Source: Tridacna crocea (taxonomy: Eukaryota; Mollusca; Bivalvia; Cardiida; Cardiidae). From it: a DNA stretch of 64,000 nucleotides. The position numbers and the translations under genes were made by a program. Below are positions 1-10,805 of the stretch, piece by piece. Below the pieces are notes generated by a model that saw nothing but the letters and a program-made list of their open reading frames with translations, was not told the DNA's origin and made no database searches. Where the stretch lies: contig OX031062.1 of assembly GCA_943736015.1 (NCBI GenBank), positions 56,160,962-56,224,961 on the forward strand, given 5' to 3'. Every line of letters begins with the position of its first letter. The first letter of the stretch is position 1.

Positions 1-113
1 TGTGGGAAGAGGAGAAAATGCTGGTAACTAGCATTTTCCCCTTTTCCCACAACGTTCTCTGAGGCCTGTTTCTCAGGGCTGTAAAAACCCTGATTGTTTA
101 GTAATGTATTCAA
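1..113 (+). repeat. T1 palindromic MITE, cut by window edge
   Basis: The central palindrome (gtgggaagaggagaaaatg and its reverse) lies at 1-50 and is followed by the right arm ending near 'tgtttagtaatg'. The left arm is outside the window. The arms match the complete T1 copies listed below. Confidence 0.8.
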
Positions 114-756
114 GAAACGGGTGTAACTTGATTAGGATGGATTTCAATCTGTACTATTCCTAGAAACGAAACTAGCAGTCTTCAGGGTCGTTGCCTATAT
201 GCCCATATTGGCAAGCCCTTGTGACAATCCACAAATCATTCCCCTACTGACAGACGTTTAGCCCCCTTTTGCCAAGACACTGCACCAAGTCAGAGAAGTA
301 ATCTGTTCAGGCAGACAGAAAACGAGAAAACTGTATCCACTCGCCTTACATTGGAGATAAAATTCACATTTCTTTCGCACAATTATGCTTTATTTCAGAG
401 ACAATTGTGCATTCTGGTACTTTGAATTAACTTTCGGTGCAGTCCGGTGTTCTCGACGAGCCCTAATCATAAGGAGGTCACTCGGTCCATTCTCTCTACT
501 TTTAACTTGGAAACATCGTGGTCAACGTTCAAGTGTATGTGTACAAACAAATACAGAAAGTCAAGTTGCCCATTTCCTTTAAAATTCAACTTACCGGCAA
601 TCAAGCTAACTGGCAAGAGTTTTTCCCGAACTTGCGCCGTCCTGATAAAGCATCGCCATGTTGGAAATCCCTTGAAACTGTTGTCCAATCAAATGCACTG
701 TTGCAAAATGGTCTTTAACCAGTATCGAATGAATTTTTTTTTATTGCAACATTTGT

Positions 757-999
757 GTCATGACAAACGTTGCAATATTCGATACCAATATTTTCATTCG
801 AAAAAGAAATAATGATTCGAAAAAAAAAATATTGGTTCAATAATCCTATATATTTGCTACAAAACAAAAAATATGTGTGCGAAAAAAATTATTTATTCGA
901 TAATTTTAGTTTTGGGAACAAATATTTTTTTTATCGAACAATTTTTTTCCGTTTTGGAATGAATATTTTGACATCGAATATTGCAACGTTTGTCACGCC
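757..999. repeat. AT-rich foldback element with inverted ends
   Basis: About 40 bp at each end are inverted copies: catgacaaacgttgcaatat near 757 and atattgcaacgtttgtcacg near 998. Between them are imperfect palindromes of the attcgaaaaa/ttttttcgaat type. Several short open frames overlap it but are low-complexity. Probably a non-autonomous DNA transposon. Confidence 0.65.
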
Positions 1000-1084
1000 A
1001 TACCCGTATAATGTTGACACAAATTGAGTATGCTGACGATATAGAAGTTCCCTTCTTAGTGCTCCACGTTAATGAAAATTGACG

Positions 1085-1540
1085 TCACAGAGAACTGACG
1101 TTATTGAAACCTTGATAAAACTTACAGCTTGTTGAGAAAAATATACGACCATAAGTTGCCCCAAAGGACAATAAGTTTATCCTTGTAAAGCTGTCGTGTA
1201 TGAGTTTCGGCACTGCACACTTTGCTTGCCAGACGAAGGAGGTTGTTTGATTGAGTTTGCGTTTGTTTATCGTCGCCACCGGTTTTCCATACGTTCGACG
1301 CCCCCTGCACGCTGTTAGTATTGGTACGGGGGAAAGTGCAGATACAGGACGAAACCCATCCTAAGTTTCGCCCTGTTCTTTAACATGCTCGGTGTATATT
1401 ACCGTCAGACGGGACCTCGGTTTAACTTCTCATCCGAAAGACTATTAGTAATATTCTAGATGGCCAGCCGTGGGGAATCGAAACCACACCCTCATGATCA
1501 CGAGTCCTACGCTCTACCAACTGAGCTATGCACGCTGTCG
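1085..1540 (-). mobile_element. tRNA-derived SINE (minus strand)
   Basis: Read on the minus strand from 1538, there is a tRNA-like head: the A-box region 'tagctcagttggtagagcg' (1515-1535) and the B-box-like 'ggtttcgattcccc' (about 1473-1487). The putative anticodon loop reads ctcgtga (CGU, Thr-like). The acceptor arms do not pair and the T stem has a mismatch, so this is not a functional tRNA. The body after the head contains 'tctttcggatgagaagttaa' and 'gaggtcccgtctgac', which resembles a conserved central domain of metazoan SINEs (recalled, not searched). The 3' limit is uncertain. Confidence 0.7.
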
Positions 1541-1901
1541 ACGAATGGACTGTTCGTTTTAACCATATATATTTGTTTTAGAATGCATGTATATTCATTA
1601 TCTTTAAAAATAACCCATTCGATCAGTTTAAATGGCAACTATTAAGGGAAACTAGTACTTAAAAGGTGCTGGCTACTCAGCATGCCTGTGTTGTGGGCGG
1701 CTCCCCAGCTTTTTACGAGGATTTTGCCAGTGCACATGACTGTATGTACGAGACATATTATCCAATCAGATCGCGAAAATTTCTCAGGAGTAGAATTAAA
1801 TCTCATTTCCCTTACCAACAAATCATTTTTATTGCTTTTCACACTAGGTTCACTTCTGTGGATAACCTTCATGTTATGCATTACCTTTCTTTTTGTCACC
1901 A

Positions 1902-2099
1902 GGGCCCGTATTCACCAACCATTCTCAAGAACGTTCTTGGTCTTATTCTTCAAGATTTCCTGACTGTGAAAGTAACAGAACGTCTGATTGGCTAAACCAT
2001 CCGGTTTAGCCAATCAGACGTTCTGTTACTTTCACATTTGCAAAATTCTGAAGAATAAGCCTAAGAATATTCTCAAGAATGGTTGGTGAATACGGGCCC
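1902..2099. repeat. H hairpin MITE, near-perfect palindrome
   Basis: Starts gggcccgtattcaccaacc and ends ggttggtgaatacgggccc. The two 95-bp halves are reverse complements with few mismatches around the centre ctaaaccatccggtttag. Each half carries a CCAAT box (gattggct / agccaatc). Confidence 0.88.
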
Positions 2100-2100
2100 A

Positions 2101-2306
2101 GGCTTCGTATTCACCCACCATTCTTAAGAACATTCTTAGTCTTCTTCTTCTTTTTCTTCAGAATTTCAACATTGTGAAAGTAACAGAACGCCTGATTTGC
2201 TAAACCATTTTATTTAGCCAGTAAGAATTTATGTATATTTTCACAGTGAGAAAATCTTAAGGAATAAGGCAAAGAACATTCTTGAGAATTGTTGGTGAAT
2301 ACAGAC
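2101..2306. repeat. H hairpin MITE, second copy directly abutting the first
   Basis: Begins cttcgtattcacccaccatt one base after the preceding copy and ends ggttggtgaatacagac-like ('gttggtgaatacagac'). It is more diverged than its neighbour; the CCAAT centre is damaged (gatttgctaaacc). Confidence 0.8.
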
Positions 2307-4616
2307 TTTAGTATCTGTCTTTATAGTAATTCATAAGATTTTCAGGCATTCCGGTTGACAGCTTGAAAGGTTCATTCGCTCTTTTCAATCGTAACACCGT
2401 GTAGATCTACTGGCTGCATTTCTGTAGCGAGTTTACCGATCAATGCTTTTCTTCATACAATTTATACGTCATGCTGCAAGCAGCCTCATCCAAAAAAAAA
2501 GTACAGACAATGCTGCTAGATAGGAAATCCTTAGAAAGATATTTGGTTAAGCTTGGGTTTGAATTGCCCACACAGATATTAGGGCTTGGATTAGGGCTGA
2601 GCGAATGTGTTTTGTCTCACAAAACATTGTAGGAATTGAAGCAAAGGCTTGTTACCATCACTTTTCTTTTCCCACATTGTTTTCAAGATCCTTTCTCTCA
2701 TGGTCGTACAAACTCGGCAATAAATGACAATGGTTTGCAGACTAAACTTATTCAACACTGTCTAAGAATAACTTCTTTCGTCCATGATACCAAATGGAAT
2801 AACACTTAAGCTAATCGTTAACCCACCTGTAATGCAATACACTTTAGGGACCTTTATAAGGCCCTTGAGACGGCCCTCACTTTATCATATAATCTGTAGA
2901 GTTCCCCACGGACTGATTTGTCAGCCTATTCTTATTTTGGATGCAACTGTGTTAAACGCCAATTACAAGCGCTGTCCATCCATCCAACAATTTAGTTATA
3001 GATCTATAGAAATCGCGCCAAGTCGCAATATCTAACTGAAAAGAGCCGCGAAAACGTCATGAATATTTGGCCATCACATGATAAAGTGAATTTCCTGTTC
3101 CCCGCTCGGCTTTATTGTGTTCTTAATTGCCTTTACTGTTGCCCCTTTTACATGCTCTAGAATCGCGGGAGAAACGCTTCGATGTAAATGGACTTTCATG
3201 TTACCCTTGAACTGCTGGATTTCAGGCGCTGTTTCAGACTGTGAGGATCAATAATAAGACTGCACTGAAAGTGCATTGTAATCTTGGATTTACACAGTCT
3301 GATATTACATTAGATACTTTGAAAAGAAGGACGCAGGCTTGATTGGCACTCTGTAAATCTGTCTCATCAAGTAAAAATGTGAATTTTGCTTATTTAGCTC
3401 TCAAAGGGTTAATTCTTCTGCCAATTCTCGAAATAATCAGCAGATAATAACGTGTTCAATTCGATCAGTGATGAAAATGTCAAGTTCAGACGATTCTACA
3501 GTTACTTGCAATGGAGAGTCGTTAAATTCTGTCTCACCCACATCTTTTTACAATATCACCACGTGACTTTGGTTATGCAAGACCAGAACCATATTCTAAA
3601 AGTACATTTAGTGCAACTTTCTACCTTGGCTACATTCGAAAGAATAACATGATTTCAGAATGTTAAAAGAAATTAAACATTTAAAACCTTGAAAAGCGTA
3701 TAGGTTTAGGGTAAATTGCTGTCGAGCATTCTGTAAAAGGCAAGTTTTCACCACACTAAGGATTAAAAAGGCAAACAAAATGTGTCACTTGTAATATTTA
3801 CAGACGAGCTGCTTCACTGTCTTTTAATAATCGTAATTAAAGTATATAAGTGTCGAATTTTGTTTTAATAATTTTCAAAATATGGTGCATAATGTTGACA
3901 ACTTCATTCTTTTATTTTCTATTTTGCTAAATTTACGTTGTCTCGTCTGGAGATCACAAAATTTATCGATCCGTGACAAGATAAACCGACTTCCTTTGTT
4001 AGGGTTGCCAAAGGCACCCAAACATTATGCGGTATACACAGTTTGGAAAAGAGACTACTTAAATTTTTAGTCCTGCATTTTATCTCACGTCAGCGGTATA
4101 CCTTCGCAGAAGACATTTGTGGTCTCGTACAATGTGCTTCTGCTTTTTGACCAGGGAAGGGGCTTTTACAGTTTTTGTCTTTTAATCGCAGGTCTTTTTC
4201 AGGTCGGGTTTGGTTGCACATCAGTTCTCTTCCTAACCATAGACTTCTTATTTTTTAAACATTTTCATTCTTATAGTGTTAATTTTATTATTTTTTATAA
4301 AATGTTCGCCAATTTAGTGGAAAAAGCAATAAAATGATAACAATACATGTACATAATTAAGCAATACCCATTTTACAAGGTTCTGTTAAAGCAATGTAGT
4401 TGTCATTTTTGCAATAAAGACCTAAGACAAGGTTGAAAATTCGTGAAAGGAAGACTCTAAGATGTTAATCTAATGACTACCAACACTGTTTTCGCTTTTA
4501 GTTGTAACTTAGGGACACTGAAAACGTAAAAAATCATCACAGAGACTAGGTTAATGATTTACAGTACTCGAAAGTTTCGAAAACCTTCAGTCTTTACATC
4601 TGGCCGACATCAATCA
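2307..4616. other. No gene recognised
   Basis: AT-rich sequence with only short, compositionally biased open frames. I see no splice-site-bounded exon, no transposase motif and no strong inverted repeat here. Confidence 0.5.
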
Positions 4617-4828
4617 CTATGGTGACATCATTATGTGGAGTTTTCTTCCCTCCCACATATAAATTCTGCAACTCTCGTCATTCTTGAAATCAAACGCTAA
4701 TTTTGCATCATTGGGGTCTTCCGTTATTCGTGTAGCTGAATCAATTTTCCTAGATTTTGAAGTGTTGGATCTCTTGCTCGAACTTAACGCCCCAGATGGT
4801 TCCAAAATCACGCCGAGGTCAGGGTTTT
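4617..4828 (-). CDS. Candidate terminal exon, unknown protein
   Basis: A minus-strand frame ends at 4617 and is preceded by an acceptor-like 'attgccttgcaag' at about 4829-4841. The encoded 70 residues are mixed and polar (SSSKRSNTSKSRKIDSATR, then LAFDFKNDESCRIYMWEGRK), unlike the low-complexity frames around it. No upstream exon, start codon or homologue is recognised. It could equally be chance or an old pseudogene. Confidence 0.2.
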
Positions 4829-5055
4829 CTTGCAAGGCAATGTAATGTATCTATCAACTATTTCGGGCATTGCTTAATTAATTTCATGTGTATATTATAC
4901 TCTGACCACTCAAACTTGGTCAAGATATATATGACTGTAAGATCTCGAATGAGTTCGATTATGGATCTTATCGGACCAGAGTTATTTGTTGTTGAATTAG
5001 AAAGTTCTTTAGAATAGGTCTTTGTCATGACTGTCTTCTCCAACAAAAATGCCTA

Positions 5056-5400
5056 GAAAATGGGCATTTGTATTTGTTGCAATAATACGGAGTGCAGTGT
5101 GAAAGAACCATTACTCTACTTTTCATTTTTACAGCATGTTCTGTTTGTCTGGAATATAACTTCGTCACCTCCAGCCTGAACATCTTCAAATTTGGTATGC
5201 ATAAGTGCATAAAAACCATAACTCTTCCTAGTTATTCCCTTTGACATCTATTGTTACACTATTTCTTGCTTGTCTGCAGCAAAACTTTGTCATCTTAGGT
5301 AGGAATGACTTGAAATAATTTGGTATGCTTATTTGTTGCAATACTTGAAAGTGCAGTGCACAGGAATTATAACCCTACCTCGTGCTGAGTTGTCAAATCT
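5056..5400. repeat. Degenerate direct repeat
   Basis: 'atttgttgcaataatacgga' at about 5076 recurs as 'atttgttgcaatacttgaaa' at about 5331, each followed by gtgcagtg. 'aaatttggtatgcataag' (about 5189) parallels 'aatttggtatgctta' (about 5316). The unit is roughly 130-255 bp and strongly diverged. Confidence 0.4.
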
Positions 5401-5404
5401 AGTG

Positions 5405-5672
5405 TAGGATCTAGCTGTTAAAGTCAGGACAGCTTGACTCTCATAGTCAGTAAATAGGTTAGCTGGTTGTTAATGTCAGTTCAGCAGTTGTGTGTAAAGG
5501 TTAGCACAGAAGCTTGCTTTAAAAATTAGAACAATCATTGTGTGTAAAAGTCAATACAAAAGCTTGCTCTTAAAGTCAGTGCATAAGCTGACTGTTTTTG
5601 TAAAATTCATTGCAGTACTTGTGTGTAAAGTCTGTGCAGTGGTTGGCTTCGAAGTTGGTTCAAAAGCTGACT
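5405..5672. repeat. Degenerate tandem array of about 50-bp units
   Basis: The phrases gtgtgtaaag, agtcagt(a/g)ca and agcttgctt recur every 40-60 bp (for example at 5490, 5540, 5620). Units are irregular in length and diverged. Confidence 0.45.
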
Positions 5673-6018
5673 AATGGGATTCTTGTAACATCGCCTTTCA
5701 TCGTCAAAGAAAGAAAAACCGTACGCCGTACGGTATCTCCAACTCCAGCAACAAACTTTTCCAGCAACAAGTTGCGACAATAACTTTATCAGATACTCAG
5801 ACAACTATAGGATAGGGCACCCTTATGGGTGATTGCCGATCGATTACGGATAACCCGAGTCTCCACCGAATCCTCGCAGATTCGGTTGATACTCGGGGTT
5901 ATCCGTAATCGATCGGCAAATACACGCTGGTTCCCCGTGTCGGTTACGGACTACCCGACTCTTACCCGAATCCGTTAGATTTTGGCGATGAAAGGCGATG
6001 TTGTACGAATCCCATTGG
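5673..6018. repeat. Foldback element with nested palindromes
   Basis: The outer inverted ends are aatgggattcttgtaacatc (5673) and gatgttgtacgaatcccatt (to 6018), continuing inwards through cgcctttcatcg/cgatgaaaggcg. Inside, about 5835-5920 is a second palindrome with arms gatcgattacggataacccg / gttatccgtaatcgatc around ccgaatc...gattcgg. No coding capacity. Confidence 0.8.
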
Positions 6019-6204
6019 GGTGGTCAATCATTTAGTAGTCGTTTTGAAGCCGCCATGCCGTTACGAACGGTTTGTACAACTGTTTTTAGTAACAGCCATC
6101 ATCTCATATTATTCCTTATCCTACTAAAATAACCAAAATGAAATTTTTATTCCGATAGTTAAAACACAAATATTGCGATGACAAGCTATCTTTAAAGGAA
6201 TAGT

Positions 6205-6305
6205 ATCTCCTTGACGGACAGTGTAGATCAAAGATCGGATTGCACGTTCTGTGCAGTCTGATCTTGATCTTCAGTGTCCGTAAAAAGTCAGTGAGTCAAG
6301 TTTAG
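6205..6305 (+). repeat. T2 hairpin element
   Basis: Contains cggacagtgtagatcaaaga, then a stem ...gcacgttctgtgcagtctg and gatcttgatcttcagtgtcc. This is the T2 core seen complete at 19575-19792. The outer TTAA ends are not clear in this copy. Confidence 0.7.
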
Positions 6306-6685
6306 CAGACAAGCCAAATGCATTTTGAAATTTTTTTGAGAAGTCAATATGTAAGATCTTACAAAACACAATGACTAATTTTATCACAAAAGATACCAAA
6401 AAATTTAACGTTGATTGTCTTCGCTGCTTGTTTTTATGGTATGAAACATGTTTTCTAACGTTATTCCAGCTATGTGGTGGTGGCTAGTGCACCTGCCAAT
6501 GCTTTTCTGAATTTCTTTTACCAGACCTAGCACTTCGTACAATATTCTTCAAAAGCCAATGGCAGCTTATCGACATTAACATTGTCTAAACAATCATCAG
6601 CGGTGAAAGAGCAACGAATCGTGTCGCAATTACCGTATTCAATCATCGAAAAAGAAATTCTCTGAACCTGGGATTCAAATAAGTG

Positions 6686-6838
6686 GCCTGTATTCACCAA
6701 CCGTTGTAAGTAACACAACTTCTGATTGGCTAAACCGAATGGTTTAGCCAATCAGAAGTCGTGTTGCTTACAAATGTAGAACATTGTGGAGAAAAAGACA
6801 AAGAACGTTCTTAAGAATGGTTGGTGAATACGGGCCCA
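6686..6838. repeat. H hairpin MITE inserted in copy A only
   Basis: Ends are cctgtattcaccaacc and ggttggtgaatacgggccc; the centre is attggctaaaccgaatggtttagccaat. It is shortened on the left arm. Copy B at about 13030-13040 runs straight from attcaaatcagta to ggatttccagtcctgg without it, so B shows an empty site. Confidence 0.85.
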
Positions 6839-7154
6839 GGTTTCCATTCCTGGACTCTACCGAGGTCGCTGAATTGCTCGCCCCATCGCGGCTTGCATGT
6901 GGAAATAAGACGGAAAACTTAATTATCTATTGGAAGTTTTATTAAGCAAGAATTAGAGGAGGAAATTAGACTGATAAAATTCACAATAATTACACCCACA
7001 ATGATTATAATCATTCACATGTAAATTTTGGTTTTTCTGTTGAGGATATATTATTATTTCAGCATTTGCTATATACAGTGAAAATACAAACATCCGAGTA
7101 CGTTAAAGCACATACACTCAAAATAAAGTCAGACTAAATGCATAAAGAGTCCAA

Positions 7155-7381
7155 TTAACTCTTTCCCAAGCAAGCCCCGGTTTTTACGTGTCTGCAGTAA
7201 AAGTCTTCAGAAAACACTGTGGGAAAAGGAGAAATTGCTCGTCACGAGCAATTTCTCCTTTTCCCACAGTGTTTTCTAGCCTATCGGAAAACTTTTGCCA
7301 TTCTCATCAAATTCAAAATTGTCATCTGCAAACACTTTAAGTTTGGTACAGTGTAAAATTTGTCATTTTGGAACGGGTTAA
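7155..7381 (-). repeat. T1 palindromic MITE, complete
   Basis: Bounded by ttaactctttcc and gggttaa. The central palindrome (gggaaaaggagaaattgctc, cacgagcaatttctcc) lies at about 7219-7268. The arm order is reversed relative to the 22850 copy. Confidence 0.85.
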
Positions 7382-7689
7382 GGTATGCGTAATTTTATAG
7401 GCAGTGGTCCATATTGACTAACCTTTCTGATTATAACTCTAGTCTAATTCTTCAAAGAGAATTTTTGACGTTGAAACAAATACGAACGAACAGTTCTAAC
7501 AGGCAATTTCCATTCAGCCATTCTTTTCATTTGACGACACCTTGCATTATGAGATGATAAGGGGGTTTTTTTTGTTGTTGTTTAAACATATTTATTTTAT
7601 ATCGATTGAGAAACACGTTCTTACAACTTATACTAATCTCTTTCAATTTTTTTTCTACAGCAATAAAGATTTGATTAACATAACATGAC

Positions 7690-7737
7690 ATAAAATTTAT
7701 TCAGGGTCGTCAAAAGTCGTCATTTTGTGGTAAAGGG
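7690..7737 (+). repeat. T1 right-end fragment
   Basis: 'tcagggtcgtcaaaagtcgt' followed by tttgtggtaaagggttaa matches the right terminus of T1; the palindrome and left arm are absent. Confidence 0.6.
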
Positions 7738-7924
7738 TTAAGGTACCTTTTTACTCATTCCGGCCAGTTTTTTAGCAAATTTCATTCAACATTTTATGAA
7801 GCTATTTTATGCCAAATATTGCCTTCAAATGGCGGTTGCGGGGTGGCACAGATAACGATGATTATTAAGTACATTTCATTCTCTTGTGCCTATCGAAGGA
7901 AGCAGTGTTGTTGTATCCTGTTTT

Positions 7925-8141
7925 TATCCTTTACCACACAATGACGCCTTTTAACGACCCTAAGAAAGAGGCCTTTTGAAAACATAGTGGGAAAAGGAGG
8001 AAGTGCTGGTAACCAGCATTTTCTCCTTTTCCCGCAAAGTTTTCTACCCTATCAAAGAAAATTTGCGTCATTTGAGCCACTATGAAATTGTCGTCTGCAA
8101 TTTGGATAGGCCTGAAATTTTACCGTGTGGTAAAGGCTTAA
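7925..8141 (-). repeat. T1 palindromic MITE, complete
   Basis: From tatcctttaccacacaatg to gtgtggtaaaggcttaa. The palindrome at about 7987-8035 is tgggaaaaggaggaagtgct / ggtaaccagcattttctcc. Arms are reversed relative to the 22850 copy. Confidence 0.82.
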
Positions 8142-8277
8142 ACCGAAGACAAGTTCAACATTTTCTATCCTGCACACCATTTTTATCTATTATTGATTTA
8201 CATGTATATGTTTACGCAGCTGAACAATGTCTGAACCATTATTCATATTTTTTTAACGTTTTAACCCTAGTGCTGCT

Positions 8278-8815
8278 ACATACGAGGGGAGGTCAATAAG
8301 TTTATAGAACTCGGTATTTTTCTATACAATTCAAAATTTCTTTTATTTTTTTGCAGTATAAACCTTTGTCAGTTGAATGATTACAGCCATTTAATCAGCT
8401 CTTACTTTTTTGCTCTTACTTTATGTTTGAAAACCTATACCCATAGGCAAATATAGAAATTCAGAGGCCACTCTGTAGCAGCCTTGAACACATTATCGTC
8501 AGGAAACCTCGCTCCAAGCAAGTGGGATGTCAAATTTGGTAACAGACAATAATCACTTGATGGGGCCAGGTCTGGACTGTATGGTGGGTGATTTAATTGC
8601 TCGAACTTGCACTCACGTATGGACGCTTGTGCAACTCTGGACTTGTGCTCTGAACTCAATATTCTGACTTTTCATTTTTGTTTATGGTTATAGGTTTTCC
8701 AGCAAAAAAGTAAGAGCAAAAATTGTAAAATGTTGACTGAATGGCTTTTATCATTCAACCGGCAAAGGTTTATAGTGCACAGAGAACTAAAAAAAAAATG
8801 AATCGTAAAGAAAAA
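8278..8815 (-). mobile_element. Mariner-like transposon relic
   Basis: The left end, tacgaggggaggtcaataag, is typical of mariner termini. The minus-strand frame at 8435-8659 contains HPPYSPDLAPSSDYCLLPN, the C-terminal catalytic signature of mariner transposases, but only about 75 residues survive and the N-terminal DNA-binding and first catalytic parts are missing. Subterminal inverted copies (actataaacctttg near 8750-8775 against agtataaacctttgtcag near 8355) flank it. It is a deleted, inactive copy and absent from duplication copy B. Confidence 0.75.
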
Positions 8816-8867
8816 TAATCACGCTTTTTGCTATTTCGGAGGTATTTTTGAGGGAAAGCATGTCCTC

Positions 8868-8962
8868 ATCTGACAACGTAGATCAAAGATCAGGCTGCAC
8901 GTTTTGTGCAGTCTGATCTTGATATACACTATCTGCTAAAGGTCGGTGAGTCGCGATTGGCA
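8868..8962 (+). repeat. T2 hairpin element, partial
   Basis: gacaacgtagatcaaagatc, then gctgcacgttttgtgcagtc and ttgatatacac, followed by ggtcggtgagtcgcg: the T2 core with decayed outer arms. Confidence 0.65.
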
Positions 8963-9198
8963 GGCTAAAGGTTAACAACATATTTTTCTCTCAGGATGTA
9001 AATACATGTATCTTCAAAGAACTAGACATCTATTCACAGAAAGCAAGTATTCGTTTTTCCCTCATTGTTTTACATCTGTAGATAAAGAAAGGTGTATTGC
9101 ATTACACTATCAGTGTTTCAAAATGTACAGAAAAGAATTAATAGTCCTTAGATAGTTAACGGCAGGTCTTCCAATATTCAAGTCAATCACAAACAAGT

Positions 9199-10171
9199 TC
9201 AGACGAGTACCGAAAGAGCTAACCAAGGTAAAAAATAATACACAGCGTTCCACATCAAACAGTTTGCAGAATTTTCCAGTGACGTCATATTAAGAGCGGC
9301 TGCAGTTGTTGTGGGAGCTGCTGTTGCGTTAGTCGAACTAGCGTTTGCCACTCCTGCAATAAGAAAGCAAAAACTTCTGAGCAAAGAGGTGCCACAGCCC
9401 TGGCACAGTCCATTATTAACTGATACCGGTTGTGTCCTGTTTCAATTTCCCTACAGAATGTAATCGTTTGTGATAATCACAGTCACAATTCGGTTCTGGC
9501 ATTATCTCACGAAGTCTCGAAACCGTTAGATTTCTACCATTTAGCAGTTCGTGTTACCTGTAGTTGATATGAACGTCGATAAGAGGCTGCATCTGTAACG
9601 ACGTATCTCACAAATTTTTCAATCGGACAGATTTTTTTTTTTTTAACTTTGCGCATACAAAACTCATCATGTCTCTAGATGATTACAGTAAAGAAAGATA
9701 TAGGTCACCATTGACTTAAAAAGGGAGATAACTTCACCGAATTAAGGTTTATTCTTTGATAAATACCTAATTTCTAATGGAGATATATATATATTTTTAA
9801 TTTCTCTGAATACATGTAAAGTATTTACAATAAGACAATAAGAAAAAATGAAAATGGTACCTATCCGTGTTTATTTCGTCAGAAAACAGAGTTGACAGTC
9901 CCCGTGGAAGTTAATTACTTCCAAGGAAAAAAAAGGACAAAAGCTCAGCAGACAGAATGGGAAAAATTGCTCATTCGGGGCAATTTCTCCTTTTCTCTCA
10001 ATAATTTTTGAAAATAAAAAAGAAAAGAAAAAACTTAAAATATTAACATTAAAATAATTCTAATGATAAAACAACAGTAAATTAAGTTAATGTTTAGAAG
10101 TTTGTGTTATTCATACTCATACCTTGTAGAGAAAAAATGATCAACAGCATGAAAAATATCCATCGACCCAT
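9199..10171 (-). CDS. Small secreted, probably GPI-anchored glycopeptide (2 exons)
   Basis: Exon 1 is 10171-10123 and exon 2 is 9353-9199; the joined frame is 67 codons. Exon 1 starts at ATG 10171 and encodes a classic signal peptide core, MGRWIFFMLLIIFSLQ. It ends CAAG|GTATGAG, a good donor, after codon position 1. The acceptor ATTGCAG|GAGTGG lies at 9354-9356 and restores a Gly codon. Exon 2 gives about 30 Ala/Thr/Asn-rich residues with N-glycosylation sequons NAS, NAT and NMT. It then has small residues (ENSAN) and a hydrophobic end (YYFLPWLALSVLV) at the stop, the layout of a GPI signal. A TATA-like box lies about 100 bp upstream. I know no named family with this sequence; a CD52-like architecture is analogy only. 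Copy B at 15222-15385 is a related last exon. Confidence 0.7.
9951..10017. repeat. T1 core remnant
   Basis: 'gaatgggaaaaattgctcat' and 'gcaatttctccttttctctc' are a degraded T1 palindrome within the intron of the small gene. Confidence 0.55.
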
Positions 10172-10268
10172 CGTGTTCGTGTTTTGAAATTCAATTTTGT
10201 GTCCCTCTCGTAAATGTTTGCTCCGTCAACCGCACCCTGTCTAAGATCTCTAGAGTGAATTTAACTCG

Positions 10269-10301
10269 CTTATAAACAAGTAAATTATGCGCGTAACCAA
10301 T
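10269..10301 (-). promoter_or_regulatory. Likely core promoter of the small secreted gene
   Basis: On the minus strand, GTTTATAAG (10269-10277) is a TATA-like box about 100 bp before the ATG at 10171. An ATTGG (inverted CCAAT) at 10297-10301 lies about 25 bp further upstream. Transcription would start near 10240, giving a 5' UTR of about 70 nt. Inference from motif spacing only. Confidence 0.4.
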
Positions 10302-10376
10302 ACATAAAATATGCATTCTCATGTATCATTACACTTTGAATAGGTGATTTATCCTCTAAAAATCCAAGACATCTTT

Positions 10377-10500
10377 TAACCCTTCGGTGCCATTGGCAAA
10401 AACAATTACTTTTGCGGACAGCAAAGATCAAGATCAGACTGCACAGAACGTGCAGTCTGATCTTTGATTTATACCGTCCGCTTGTGTGGTCAAGCCTATA
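10377..10500 (-). repeat. T2 hairpin element, shared with copy B
   Basis: ttaacccttcggtgccat, then cggacagcaaagatcaagat and the stem cagactgcacagaacgtgca, gtctgatctttg. The same element sits at the same place in copy B (15705-15825), so it predates the duplication. Confidence 0.75.
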
Positions 10501-10805
10501 CGGTTAAAATCTTTGTAAGTTCCACAAAGAATATATTGATGCCTAATATCAATGGAGCCGCAAATCAACAGGGCATATTGCAGCGGGTTATTTTTTTTTT
10601 ACCTCAAGGGTATCACTTATACAATCTTCGAAGAGGTCCTTGTGATGATAAAACAGATATTTAAAGTCTTGACCATTTGGAATACGATTTGGTTTTTGTC
10701 GATCTTGCAATGAATGTACGGTATTTTATTAAAAAGCAAAAAATCAGTCCAAAAAGAAAAACGAATTTAGTACGGCTTTGATCCGATTGTGGGGGCTAAT
10801 ATGTA

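Noticed and set aside
1470..1540. Functional tRNA gene
   Set aside because: Acceptor arms do not pair and the T stem is mismatched; a SINE head fits better.
6527..6680. Minus-strand frame (MIEYGNCDTIRCSF...) similar to a frame in copy B at 12890-13010
   Set aside because: The two copies differ at all codon positions and by an indel, and part of the frame is the dispersed SINE-like segment; conservation looks like plain duplication.
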